Source: Bacteroidota bacterium (lineage in GTDB: Bacteria > Bacteroidota > Bacteroidia > Chitinophagales > Chitinophagaceae). From it: a stretch of 64,000 nt of DNA. Shown in pieces: positions 44,401-52,849 of this stretch; within the stretch, counting starts at the first letter, position 1; every line of letters begins with the position of its first letter. Location: NCBI GenBank assembly GCA_023416995.1, contig JAEZGI010000018.1, positions 62,001 to 126,000 of the forward strand, written 5' to 3'. Made by a program: the position numbers and the translations under genes. The notes below the pieces were generated by a model. It was not told the DNA's origin and ran no database searches. It worked only from the letters and a program-made list of their open reading frames with translations.

Positions 44401-46545
44401 ACCATAATTGGTAACAGTGTTATTATAAACCTCGCAATTAACAGGTACGTTAGCGACCTGGATACCATCCCAACCAGTTTTATCTGTGATTGAGTTGTAT
44501 AATTTCAGATTTTCAATCGCCTGTGTTTTAACTGTTTTCTTAACTCCATCACAGGTTATATCGGCAGTTGTATTCGTGCTTCCCACATAAAAACCCTCAC
44601 CCTTGATGTCATGAATGTAAATGGTGTGTAGCACGATATTGCGCATCACAAAATTACCACCCCAGGTAACCGGATCACAGGTTGGATTGGTTTTCACCAT
44701 GATACCTGCTCCACCGATTGCTGTAAGTTCAACGTTGTTGATTGTAAAGTCAGTGCTTTGGTTGCTAACACCCAATCCGTTAGACATAGTGCGGCCGTTA
44801 GAACTTCCATCTATTTTAAACCCGTACTTCACGGCCGATGCACCGGTTCCATCAAATTTGAAATGTGCACTTCTGCTGATCGACACTCCATAATTTTTAC
44901 CTGCAATGATCACCTGGCCACCACAGTTACGGAAGATTATTGGTTTGGCAGCAGTACCCTGGAAATTCTGAAGATTCAGATAAGGATAAGTACCGGCCTG
45001 GATACAAACCACATCACCTGGTTTAGCGGAGATCTTGGATCCATCTATATAGATACCACCATCCGCCTGGCGGGGTAACGTTACTGTACAACCGCAGTCG
45101 CCTGAAGGCGGTGGAGTTGATCCTCCTCCTGTTGCGGCCTGGTTTACAACTACGTTTACATTTGAAGTAGCTGCTGCACCTTTATTATCAACAACTTTCA
45201 ATTGGAAAGTATAAGTGCCTGCAACAAGGTTAGTTACATTTGTCTGAAGCGCATTTTTGCTTCCCAGTGAAAACTGTGACGGTCCTGCGGTTTTGGTCCA
45301 TTCAATTGTTGAGATAGTTCCATCCGGATCAGATGCAGTTCCTTTCAGTGTTACGCTGGTTGCAGGTAAACTAATGGTTTGATTAGATCCTGCACTTGCC
45401 ACCGGTGGTTTGTTGGCAACGGGAGCAGCTGGAAGAACGGTAACTTTTACGCGATCCTTACCGGTTGCGCCTTTATTATCGGTTACTGTAAGTTCGAATT
45501 CGTAAACACCTTCAGTAAGTTTGCTAAGCAGTGTTGAAAGATTAGTTAAACCACCAAGCAGGAAGTCAAGTGGTCCTGAAACCTTTGTCCAGGTTGAGCT
45601 TACGATGGTTCCATCAGGATCAGTGCCACTACCTTGTAAGGTTACAGAGTTTACAGGGAGCGTAATTGTAATATCATTACCTGCGTTTGCTGTTGGTGCA
45701 ACATTTGGCGCAGGAGCAGGTGTTACAGAACCATTTGTGGTATGCGTTAGCATCCATTCATAAATGTTAAGACCGTTCTCTTTGTAAGTTGGATCATATG
45801 CCTTTGACCAGGCATCATGCGATGAACCCGGCCAGATAGTTAATTGTGCAGCCGGCTTTATACCTGCAGCGTTCAACTGAGATTGCCAGTTCTTTGAATA
45901 ACTGGAAGGCACGGTTGGATCACTTTCACTGTGAAACATCTTTACCGGAAGATTGGCAGCAGCAATGTGTTTTACATTACCTGCATAAGGCTGCGTATTT
46001 GCACAAATAGGTACAAGTGCAGCAATACGTTTAGGATTTGACGCACTCCCTCCTGCGTAAATCCAGGAAATACCGCCGCCCATACTAAGGCCGGTAAGAT
46101 ATATTCTGGTTTCATCCACACGGTATTTGGCTACCACATAATTGATCAGATCGGCCACCGTAGCGGCATTCCGCGCATTACTGTTAAGCTGTGGTGAGAT
46201 TACTATAAACGAAAAATCCTGCCCGTTCACTCTGAACTTAGCAGGAAACTTGTTTTGACTGATCAACTTTGCCGGACCATGTGTCAATACACGCGAGATC
46301 TGAGAGTTACCATCGCCTATTTCGCCAAGGCCATGAAGAAACAGAATCACAGGATACTTCTTAGACGTCTGGGTATTATAATCAGCCGGTAAGCTTTCAT
46401 AATAACCCTTTATAACAGAACTGACATTAGCTACAACATGTTTTTGTGTAGCTGTTTGTGAAAGGGCTGGAGTGACGTTGCATAATGACAATGCAATAAG
46501 AAGTAGAAAGAGCGTACTCTTAGCAATTGATTTTTGGTTATGCAT
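41419..46545 (-). CDS. Giant secreted esterase-PKD-beta-helix protein with T9SS sorting domain
   Basis: 1708 residues. Signal peptide 1-29. Residues about 35-270 are an alpha/beta hydrolase of the PHB-depolymerase/feruloyl-esterase type: FLHGLGEIG, nucleophile GLSMGGG (Ser154), Asp209 in ESDPTVP and His243 in GSSHDAW. Two PKD-type domains (about 283-470) follow, then a Cys-rich CGCTVTLP start and a right-handed beta-helix (about 483-925, with PGDVVCIQAGTYPYL and many N-N-T turns). Seven more PKD-type domains (about 925-1610), each opening PVANAGSDxTITLP-like and ending with VTDNKGATxxDRVxVTV-like strands, lead to the T9SS type A domain (LYPVPVND ... LKQGVYFFQLD). It probably binds and deacylates plant-type polysaccharide outside the cell. 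Confidence 0.88.
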   Translation of the reverse strand: MHNQKSIAKSTLFLLLIALSLCNVTPALSQTATQKHVVANVSSVIKGYYESLPADYNTQTSKKYPVILFLHGLGEIGDGNSQISRVLTHGPAKLISQNKFPAKFRVNGQDFSFIVISPQLNSNARNAATVADLINYVVAKYRVDETRIYLTGLSMGGGISWIYAGGSASNPKRIAALVPICANTQPYAGNVKHIAAANLPVKMFHSESDPTVPSSYSKNWQSQLNAAGIKPAAQLTIWPGSSHDAWSKAYDPTYKENGLNIYEWMLTHTTNGSVTPAPAPNVAPTANAGNDITITLPVNSVTLQGSGTDPDGTIVSSTWTKVSGPLDFLLGGLTNLSTLLSKLTEGVYEFELTVTDNKGATGKDRVKVTVLPAAPVANKPPVASAGSNQTISLPATSVTLKGTASDPDGTISTIEWTKTAGPSQFSLGSKNALQTNVTNLVAGTYTFQLKVVDNKGAAATSNVNVVVNQAATGGGSTPPPSGDCGCTVTLPRQADGGIYIDGSKISAKPGDVVCIQAGTYPYLNLQNFQGTAAKPIIFRNCGGQVIIAGKNYGVSISRSAHFKFDGTGASAVKYGFKIDGSSNGRTMSNGLGVSNQSTDFTINNVELTAIGGAGIMVKTNPTCDPVTWGGNFVMRNIVLHTIYIHDIKGEGFYVGSTNTTADITCDGVKKTVKTQAIENLKLYNSITDKTGWDGIQVANVPVNCEVYNNTVTNYGTENKSSQQAGILFGGLCNGKFYNNTVNKGTGNGIQVLGVGYIVGYNNLVVNAGHDGSSAKQDAIYVDDRPVTGFPALYVYLANNTVVNAGRSGIRLENSKKSIVSVNKFNNNLVVAPGSTSTTDGFIAVRNGAKSSLGGNKFIIKLADAGFVNSASDFRLSSKSSAIDAGVSISEIGVTKDLDGLTRLVGSATDAGAFEYQTGTSAPANKKPVANAGSDIVKTLPDNSVTLDGGKSTDEDGNISSYKWTKVSGPTSFNISAASASSTQVTGLVQGVYEFELVVTDNKGETASDRLKVTINAAPINQNPVASAGSDVTITLPANSSTLSGTGSKDVDGQIKSYKWTKVSGPSSYSIANAGAASTAVNNLVQGVYEFELQVTDDKGATGNDRVVINVLAAVPSAANKAPIANAGADIARTLPSNTATLDGSKSSDPDGSISTYKWSKTGGPSSFKITSPSAAVTSLTDLVEGVYDFALQVTDNKGATHTDWVRVTVSPAPAQTANKAPIADAGPDKSIKVPASMVTVHGTGSKDEDGTIVSYLWSKISGPSSYQISDPGNPSTNITKLVGGRYEFELKVTDNKGATATDRVWVNVEGGTPSAANQAPVANAGSDITITLPANSATLNGGNSKDADGKIVTYKWSKIAGPSAFTLANASAASTTVSGLTQGVYQFELVVTDDKGATGKDQVTVTVNAAPKANVAPVANAGADQSIKAPASSVTLSASGSTDSDGRLVAYKWTKISGPSSYAFSAATAVSTTVSKLTEGTYVFEVTVTDDKGATASDRVTVEVKGITVPSAGKGSLVANAGADQVITLPVDNIVLSGAGTIAPNGKITAYEWTKVSGPAKYNFRAGKSSVNPVINLVEGVYVFRLKVTDVTGATSTDDVTVTVKPVKTVATSNNSARVETVVAEELKLYPVPVNDILNFSYQSNNQQEKLLVSIVDANGRVVMKFSFEKNDYKLYEELNLSQLKQGVYFFQLDSKKVHNLVQKFVKN
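41720..43770 (-). repeat. Seven tandem ~290-bp PKD-encoding repeats
   Basis: Within the giant gene, seven consecutive modules of roughly 275-290 bp encode nearly interchangeable PKD-type domains. Segments such as the codons for TDNKGATG and WTKVSGPSSY recur at DNA level, which suggests recent duplication or recombination between modules and a potential for copy-number change. Confidence 0.8.
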
Positions 46546-46888
46546 GGTTTTTTAGGAGTTAGGATTTTACATGTTGTTTTAAAAAAGGTTAAGGAAAATA
46601 TCCAAAAAATTATTAATGTCTCAGATATTTTGCCGTCATTCACTTTCAAGAACTATACCAAAATGTTAATTTTAAAATATTTCCTCAAGATGTGGAAAAA
46701 CTCTCTCAATTTTCCCATAATGGGATGATGCTCAACGTATAACAATAAACGAAGATGTCTGCACCATCAAACAATATCTTGTTTTTTTTACTATACAGGG
46801 CATTGAGAAAGAGTTCGTTATTTATGAATTTCCGGCAGCAATAGCATTTGCGATTTTTATTTTTAATCTTCGCATTTCTTAAACGTCT
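46546..46888. other. Divergent intergenic region
   Basis: 343 bp between the giant T9SS gene (minus) and the first GT2 of the second polysaccharide locus (plus). AT-rich. The only symmetric element I see is the short palindrome CCCATAATGGG at 46714-46724. It must contain two promoters; a TAATCTTCG at about 46864 is only a poor match to the -7 consensus. Confidence 0.4.
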
Positions 46889-48073
46889 ATGGCACTAAAA
46901 ATTATTCTGTACGCCTCCCTTTTCATTGTTTTATATAGTTATATAGGCTATGGTCTAATAGTTTACCTATGTAACAAACTAAAAATTTTCAGTAAGGGCA
47001 AACCCGACTTCCCTGCCGGGAATACTTTTGAACCAGCCGTAACCCTGGTGATAGCTGCTTATAATGAACAGGATTTCATAAGGCAGAAGATTGAAAATTC
47101 GCTTGCGCTTGATTACCCGCCGGAAAAACTGACGATAACTTTCGTAGCTGATGGTTCATCAGATAATACTGTTTCTATAATTAAGGAGTATCCACGAATA
47201 AACCTTCTTTATAAAAATGAACGCAGGGGTAAGGTGGCAGCAATGCATCGGGCGATGGAAACCATCACCACTCCCTATGTGATCTTTTCAGACGCCAACA
47301 CTTTACTTAACAAAGAATGCATCCGGAATATCATCAGGCATTATGCCGATCCGGAAATCGGGGGCGTGGCAGGCGAGAAAAAAGTGGTTTCATCTTTCGA
47401 TACGCTTGAGAAAGACGCCGGTGAAGGGATATACTGGAAGTATGAATCATTCCTCAAAAAGGTTGATTACGAATTTTACACAGTGGTCGGCGCAGCAGGC
47501 GAACTATTCTCTCTTCAGACCAGGCTATACGAGCATCCGGGCGATAATGTACTCCTCGACGACTTTGTAATCTCCCTGAGGGTTTGTCTTAAGGGCTATC
47601 GCGTGGCTTACGAACCGGAAGCCTACGCACTTGAAACCCCTTCCCTTTCGCTCAGGGAAGAAAGAAAACGCAAGATCCGCATCAGCGCAGGGGGATTCCA
47701 GTCTATGGTTATGCTGAAAGACCTGCTGCGTTTCACCCGGCACAAACGGCTCACCTTCCAATATGTATCTCATCGTGTGTTGCGCTGGACACTGTGCCCA
47801 CTGATGATTCCCTTGATTTTCCTTAGTAATCTGCTCATCGTATTGATGGACCCGTCCTTATTTTATATCTTGTTGCTTTACGCACAGATCGGCTTTTATT
47901 TTGGTGTACTGCTCGGTTGGCTGCTGCCCCTGATTGGCATCAAAGCCGGGAAGTTCTACGTATTTTATTACTTCATTTTTATGAACGTATCGCTATACCA
48001 GGGATTTTTCCGCTACCTGAGAGGTAAACAGTCTGTAATCTGGGATAAAGCCTTGCGAACCAAACCACAATAG
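46889..48073 (+). CDS. Membrane-bound family 2 glycosyltransferase
   Basis: 394 residues. N-terminal membrane segment (about 3-26), then a GT2 domain: TLVIAAYNEQDFIRQKI, VADGSSDNT, SDANTLL (DxD-type) and an acceptor loop around VVGAAGE and DDFVISLRV. Three membrane segments form the C-terminus (from about 290). The layout is that of processive or polysaccharide GT2 enzymes such as the IcaA/BcsA-like group, but without a clear QxxRW in the usual spacing (RKRKIRISAGG is found instead). First gene of the second exopolysaccharide locus, transcribed away from the minus-strand operon. Confidence 0.85.
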   Translation: MALKIILYASLFIVLYSYIGYGLIVYLCNKLKIFSKGKPDFPAGNTFEPAVTLVIAAYNEQDFIRQKIENSLALDYPPEKLTITFVADGSSDNTVSIIKEYPRINLLYKNERRGKVAAMHRAMETITTPYVIFSDANTLLNKECIRNIIRHYADPEIGGVAGEKKVVSSFDTLEKDAGEGIYWKYESFLKKVDYEFYTVVGAAGELFSLQTRLYEHPGDNVLLDDFVISLRVCLKGYRVAYEPEAYALETPSLSLREERKRKIRISAGGFQSMVMLKDLLRFTRHKRLTFQYVSHRVLRWTLCPLMIPLIFLSNLLIVLMDPSLFYILLLYAQIGFYFGVLLGWLLPLIGIKAGKFYVFYYFIFMNVSLYQGFFRYLRGKQSVIWDKALRTKPQ

Positions 48074-48085
48074 ATCAACGTTTTT

Positions 48086-49297
48086 ATGCATCCCGTTCAA
48101 TCCATTTTATACTACCTGTTTTTATCTATAGAACTGATAACTGCAGCCTACCTGCTTGTACCTGCTTTCCTGCTGATCAGTTATGGCATTGTACGCTTGT
48201 TTAAAATCAGGACGCCGTTTCAAAGAAGAAAGTTTATCACCGATAAAGATTTCGACTACGCTATGATTATTACGGCGCACCAGGAAACAAGATTTGTAGT
48301 GCCGCTGGTCGACTCTATTCTAAAACAGTCTTATAAAAACTTCCTCGTATATATAGTGGCAGACGATTGTGACAATGTATCGGATCTGAATTTTAACGAT
48401 GCCCGGATTCGTTTACTCACGCCCCAGCCGGCTTTAAATGCAAAAATCAAATCCATCCATTACGCTATTGATAACCTTGAAAGAAAACACGACGCAGTCA
48501 TCATTTTTGATGCTGACAACCTTATACATCCTTCGTTTCTCGAAGTGATCAACCAACATTTTAAGAAAGGCTACAAGGTGGTCCAAACAAATTTCAAACC
48601 GAAAAATACCGATTCATCATTTGCAAGAATGGATGCTGTTGGTGACATCTTTAATTTCTTTGTAGAAAGAGAAGGCCGGATGCGCCTTGGTATTTCATCT
48701 GCAATCTGGGGATCAGGTGTGGCCGTTGACCTGGATTTATACCAGGAAGTTAAATACCAGGACTTCTTGGGTGGGTTTGACAAGAAACTGCAGTCACATC
48801 TTGTACAACGCGTGGATCAGATCGCGTTTGCACCGGATGCAATTTTATATGATGAGAAAATAAGCTCGGGCCAGTCCCTGCAAAATCAACGCACAAGATG
48901 GATCAGTTCCTATTTCAAATATTTTGGCGAAAGCTGGCAGGTTTTTTTCACCGGTCTGAAAAGGTTCAACTTCAACCTGCTCTATTTTGGTTTTAATATT
49001 CTTCGTCCACCTTTATTTATGGTGCTCGGCGCGGCCTTCATGTTCACGATCATAAGTATCTTCATAAACATTACGCATTTCTGGATCTGGGTTGCTATCC
49101 TCTTCACCTTCGTGCTGAGCTTCGTTTTGATAGTTGCTGTGAAAGGCGGAAACCCCGCCTACCTGCGTACACTTTTCATGTTGCCCCTTTTTGTGCTTAG
49201 ACAAATGATGGCCCTTCTTAAACTTAAGAAGGCCAGGAAATCATTTATGAAAACTGAACACAGCAAACTGATCTATATCGATGACCTTTTAAGATAG
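48086..49297 (+). CDS. Membrane-bound family 2 glycosyltransferase
   Basis: 403 residues: an N-terminal membrane segment (about 10-38), a GT2 catalytic domain (AMIITAHQETRFVVPLVDSI, VADDCDN, FDADNLIHP) and QNQRTRWISSY, which provides the Q-x-x-RW motif of processive family 2 enzymes. Two or three C-terminal membrane segments follow (about 300-375). It starts 12 bp after the other GT2 and ends convergent to the TolC-like gene with about 50 bp between and no evident terminator. The two may act in sequence or as a complex. Confidence 0.86.
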   Translation: MHPVQSILYYLFLSIELITAAYLLVPAFLLISYGIVRLFKIRTPFQRRKFITDKDFDYAMIITAHQETRFVVPLVDSILKQSYKNFLVYIVADDCDNVSDLNFNDARIRLLTPQPALNAKIKSIHYAIDNLERKHDAVIIFDADNLIHPSFLEVINQHFKKGYKVVQTNFKPKNTDSSFARMDAVGDIFNFFVEREGRMRLGISSAIWGSGVAVDLDLYQEVKYQDFLGGFDKKLQSHLVQRVDQIAFAPDAILYDEKISSGQSLQNQRTRWISSYFKYFGESWQVFFTGLKRFNFNLLYFGFNILRPPLFMVLGAAFMFTIISIFINITHFWIWVAILFTFVLSFVLIVAVKGGNPAYLRTLFMLPLFVLRQMMALLKLKKARKSFMKTEHSKLIYIDDLLR

Positions 49298-49346
49298 TGC
49301 TGCTACAAATGATTTCCCGGCCTTAACTATGATGTACTTAGGATAA

Positions 49347-50087
49347 TTATTTCGGAAGCACCGTTGGTTGTGCGGGCGATGTAATATTTTTTAACGCAAC
49401 TGCCAGGTTCATACCAATCAGTTCTTCAAGTTGTGCTATCGATACATTTAAATCATGCTCAAGCGCAACCGCTTTTACTTTTTCACTATTGTATAAACGG
49501 TTTGCAGTCGTATAAACGTCGAGTGTTATCTCACCCTTCTGAAACTTTTCCTCCGTTTTTGCGAACAGGAATTTAGCATCCTGCAAAACCTCGTGTTGTA
49601 AGGCAGTAAGCTCTGTGTTCATTTTATAATCTTCATAAACAGTAAGTACCTGTCTCCTGATGGCCTGGCGTAATGCCTGCGCATCATCCTGCGTTGATTT
49701 GTATTTGTGCATCATCGATTTCGCCTCTTTGCCATTGTTGATGAACATACCAACCGGGAGACGCACCCCAACGTTATAGCGTGGATACTGCGTGCTTTGC
49801 TTCAATGGATCTGCCGCAGCACCACTTTGATTAATTGAAAATTCATTAAGGTTACCTGTAAGTACGATGTTATCTAACCACTGCGAACGCGTACGACGGT
49901 AACTGTATTTAAATTGCTCTGCCAGGTTATCAGAACTTGAGATCTGGGGGTTTTTCATAGCAAGATCAACCAGCCGTTCTGCTATAAAATCAGCACCCGG
50001 CCGGGCAGCAGTATCTGTGGCTACCTGGCTGATTGCCTGGTTAACAGCCACCATCATCAGCATCAGCGAAAATAATTGTCTTAACAT
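49347..50087 (-). CDS. Half-length TolC-family outer-membrane protein
   Basis: 246 residues with a signal peptide (1-20, ending NQAISQ). LAMKNPQISSSDNLAEQFKY, then RSQWLDNIVLTGNLN, NVGVRLPVGMFINNG, and two long helices with heptad character (about 125-230) follow one TolC repeat. Normal TolC-family proteins have two such repeats and about 420-450 residues, so this is a half-size member that would need more subunits to build a channel. Last gene of the second exopolysaccharide operon, 12 bp after the polymerase. It could serve in export because no Wza-like protein is encoded here, but that is inference. Confidence 0.7.
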   Translation of the reverse strand: MLRQLFSLMLMMVAVNQAISQVATDTAARPGADFIAERLVDLAMKNPQISSSDNLAEQFKYSYRRTRSQWLDNIVLTGNLNEFSINQSGAAADPLKQSTQYPRYNVGVRLPVGMFINNGKEAKSMMHKYKSTQDDAQALRQAIRRQVLTVYEDYKMNTELTALQHEVLQDAKFLFAKTEEKFQKGEITLDVYTTANRLYNSEKVKAVALEHDLNVSIAQLEELIGMNLAVALKNITSPAQPTVLPK

Positions 50088-50099
50088 GTTAGTTTGATT

Positions 50100-51581
50100 T
50101 TAAATGTTGTTTGTTTCAATGAGGTTTTCGTCTTTCATCTGGCTGGCTCGCACAATAACACCGATAAGACCATAAAACAGGAACGAGCCGGGCATTGGCC
50201 CGATGGCTATTTGTGCATAGTGTGCAACTATATAACTAAATAAACTTACCGTACATGCAAGCAAAATGGCGCGCTTGAAAGGATCCCGTGTTGCATAATA
50301 TGCCCGTATCCCCTGCTGTACCACAATAAAGTACAATATACATTGTATGATCAGACCGATCCATCCCAGTTCAAGCCCTGCACGCAGAAAACCACTGTCC
50401 GTCGGGAAACCGGCCAGCGGATGATTAGCATTTTGTTCCATGTTCAATACACCCGTACTACCAATACCTCCGCCAATTGGATGAGAACGCAGGTAAGGCT
50501 GAACCGCGGCGCGATTGTCATCCCGCACCTGGTATGATGCATCGTCTGAAAATTCAAAAGTTGTTCGTATTCTGTTGATGGTAGCATTACCATGAATGGG
50601 ACCAAAGATGATAACAACGAAACCTATAAATGCTATAGTAGCAAAAATCAATGTGTTTCGGTTGGTGATGGTCATCATAATATACAACACCAAACCCGCC
50701 ACGAAGATTGCGTAGGCGGTCCGGGTACCGGAATAACCCATACTTAATAGTAAAAAAAGAATCCCTATACCAGCCAGGATCATTCGCAGGTTCTTTTTGA
50801 CTGTCCTTAATAATATCATCGCTATCAGCGCCATCGCTGCCATAAGAATACCGAACGATGTAGGATCGGATAATGAAGAGAACTTTCTGTAATTGCCGTT
50901 ATCCAGTGAATAAAGTCCCATCAGCAAAGGACTCGAGAATATATAATCCAGTTCATATTTGGGATAGCCGAACCACTCCTGGTAACAACCATACATTCCG
51001 GCTAACACGCACATAAAGAAAAATATCTTGAAAAACCTTTTGATCGACTCCAGGTCTGAGAACAATTGAATACTACAATAAAGGAAAAGCTGCAACGTAA
51101 GAAAGCGCCTGAAGATAACCAGCACCAATTCCCTCGAGGCTGCATTGGGATTGAAGATTTCAATGCTTGAATAAAGAAAGCTTATTCCATATGCGTAAAC
51201 TATCAGGTGATCACAATGTTTCCAGAACGATTCTTTCCTGATAATTTTTTTGATGATGATACCGACAAATGTGATGATGATAAGCAGATCGATAAAAGTA
51301 CCCAGCGGGATATCAATGTCAACCATCCTCTTAATATCAAATAAAAAGAAGGTCGATATAATGGTGTAATAAAATCCGAAAGTTGGAAAGAACAATGCCA
51401 CTATCGTAAGAGATGCGGCAATCATCGAAGCAATAAAAAAGACGCCGGTTTTTGTGCCGGTTTTAGCTATGGCATACGCGATCATGATGGTAATCAAAGG
51501 CAGGATTACCAAAATAAGATTTTTCCATGGCGAACTAACTGTGGCGTTTCTCAATTTAAAAAAAGACGATTTTAAGACCAA
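50100..51581 (-). CDS. O-antigen ligase/polymerase-like (Wzy/WaaL) membrane protein
   Basis: About 493 residues with some twelve membrane segments. A WaaL/Wzy_C-type region is visible: GYSGTRTAYAIFVAGL, a periplasmic loop of about 60 residues with arginines, then PTDSGFLRAGLELGWIGLI near residue 400, which matches the conserved part of this superfamily. Probably polymerises the repeat unit of the second polysaccharide. The start is uncertain: TTG at 51581 is the first possible codon after an in-frame stop, and it lies inside the small ORF ending at 51556, suggesting translational coupling. Confidence 0.8.
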   Translation of the reverse strand: MVLKSSFFKLRNATVSSPWKNLILVILPLITIMIAYAIAKTGTKTGVFFIASMIAASLTIVALFFPTFGFYYTIISTFFLFDIKRMVDIDIPLGTFIDLLIIITFVGIIIKKIIRKESFWKHCDHLIVYAYGISFLYSSIEIFNPNAASRELVLVIFRRFLTLQLFLYCSIQLFSDLESIKRFFKIFFFMCVLAGMYGCYQEWFGYPKYELDYIFSSPLLMGLYSLDNGNYRKFSSLSDPTSFGILMAAMALIAMILLRTVKKNLRMILAGIGILFLLLSMGYSGTRTAYAIFVAGLVLYIMMTITNRNTLIFATIAFIGFVVIIFGPIHGNATINRIRTTFEFSDDASYQVRDDNRAAVQPYLRSHPIGGGIGSTGVLNMEQNANHPLAGFPTDSGFLRAGLELGWIGLIIQCILYFIVVQQGIRAYYATRDPFKRAILLACTVSLFSYIVAHYAQIAIGPMPGSFLFYGLIGVIVRASQMKDENLIETNNI

Positions 51582-51678
51582 TAAAAATGATTACCACTGC
51601 CACAAAACCCGTTACGATCAGTTCCAGTATGCTCGGCCGGTTAAGCGGCTTATCTTCAATTTTTGGCAACTTTTTCAT
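51556..51678 (-). CDS. 40-residue single-pass membrane protein (small ORF)
   Basis: ATG at 51678 to TAA at 51556 gives MKKLPKIEDKPLNRPSILEL followed by a hydrophobic stretch IVTGFVAVVIIFIGLKIVFF. A basic N-terminus, a proline-containing linker and one strong membrane helix (residues 18-40) make it look like a real small membrane protein. It overlaps the upstream glycosyltransferase stop by 23 bp and the downstream polymerase start by 26 bp, filling exactly the gap between these genes in the same direction. No family recognised. Possible role: a subunit or regulator of the polymerase or co-polymerase. Confidence 0.65.
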   Translation of the reverse strand: MKKLPKIEDKPLNRPSILELIVTGFVAVVIIFIGLKIVFF

Positions 51679-52849
51679 ATGCGCTGTATAAAGCTTTTAC
51701 ACTGTTTGGCCATGTATGTTGCAGGGCGAAAGCACGACGGCGCGCGGCAAGCCCGGGCCCGTTTTGTGCAATCGCAAGTTTTATGCACTCCTCGTACGAT
51801 GCAACATCTTCAGCCAGGTACACGTATTCATTAAACATCCTCATTGCCGGCGTATTCGTAGCAACCACTGCCTTTCCCATAGCAAGATACTCATCAATTT
51901 TACGGGGGTAATTACCGACAGTGATTTCTGTGAGAAGCTGCGGATTAATGCAAACATCAAACCGGTTGATATAAGCCGGCAATTCTGCCGCCGGCCGTGA
52001 TCCTGTAAATAAAACATTGGGTAAACCGTGCAACCGCCCGTTTTTAAATGCCTCATCTTCCGGACCCACAAGGGCAATGGTCCAATCGGGGTTACGCGTG
52101 GCAAGTGCATAGAGAAGATCCTGATCCAGCCGGTAAGACACTAATGCACCTGTATAACCTACAATTATGCCTTTAACCTTCGCAAGTGATTCGGGCACCT
52201 CAGATTGTGCGATGAGAAAAGTATCCAACTCGCATCCCTGCCCGATATCAGCGGCATGTTGGTTATGTGTGCCCGCATAATCAGCAAGGTATGAAGAGTT
52301 CGCAACTACCAGAGTGGATTTCCGCATGATCTGTGGTTCCAATCTTTCACCATGTCGCTTGAAATAAGGATGCGCCAGCAAATAATCCCGTATATAATAG
52401 ATAACTCCTTCCCTGCCTTTCAACATCTCTCCGAGATACTGGTATCTTATAAAATCATTATCGATGAAGATAACCGGGTTTTTAAATCCCAGCCTCTTTG
52501 CCGCATCCCTGATAGCATTCGCCAGCCGTTTGTTATTCAGATAGTTCAGCCAATCGAACACCCGGGGCGACCTGATCCAGTTAATCGACTCAAGAATAAC
52601 CCGCGGATCCAGCGTCCATAAGTTTTCCTGGATAAGATTGATATCGGGCTGGCGACCTTTAAGACTGTTCAACCGGGTAGTAGCAAGGGCATCTTTTTTT
52701 GGTTTCAGGTAGGTGATCCTGTCCAGCGCCCTGTTTACATATAAAACGCGATTGTTTTTTGCGAACTCAACTGCAATATTCTTACAGTTACTGCCGATCG
52801 CAATATCCCAAGGCTGAAGACCAACTACTATAATATCTTTTTGTTTCAT
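51656..52849 (-). CDS. Glycosyltransferase, TuaH/GT4-like
   Basis: 397 residues from the ATG at 52849, which overlaps the flippase stop (ATGA). The opening IIVVGLQPWDIAIGSNCKN and the C-terminal NRFDVCINPQLLTEI followed by PRKIDEYLAMGKAVVAT are typical of the TuaH/WsaF-like GT-B enzymes. A longer frame from 52921 is open but its extra 24 residues lie inside the flippase gene and are not needed. Sugar donor unknown. Confidence 0.82.
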   Translation of the reverse strand: MKQKDIIVVGLQPWDIAIGSNCKNIAVEFAKNNRVLYVNRALDRITYLKPKKDALATTRLNSLKGRQPDINLIQENLWTLDPRVILESINWIRSPRVFDWLNYLNNKRLANAIRDAAKRLGFKNPVIFIDNDFIRYQYLGEMLKGREGVIYYIRDYLLAHPYFKRHGERLEPQIMRKSTLVVANSSYLADYAGTHNQHAADIGQGCELDTFLIAQSEVPESLAKVKGIIVGYTGALVSYRLDQDLLYALATRNPDWTIALVGPEDEAFKNGRLHGLPNVLFTGSRPAAELPAYINRFDVCINPQLLTEITVGNYPRKIDEYLAMGKAVVATNTPAMRMFNEYVYLAEDVASYEECIKLAIAQNGPGLAARRRAFALQHTWPNSVKALYSAYEKVAKN

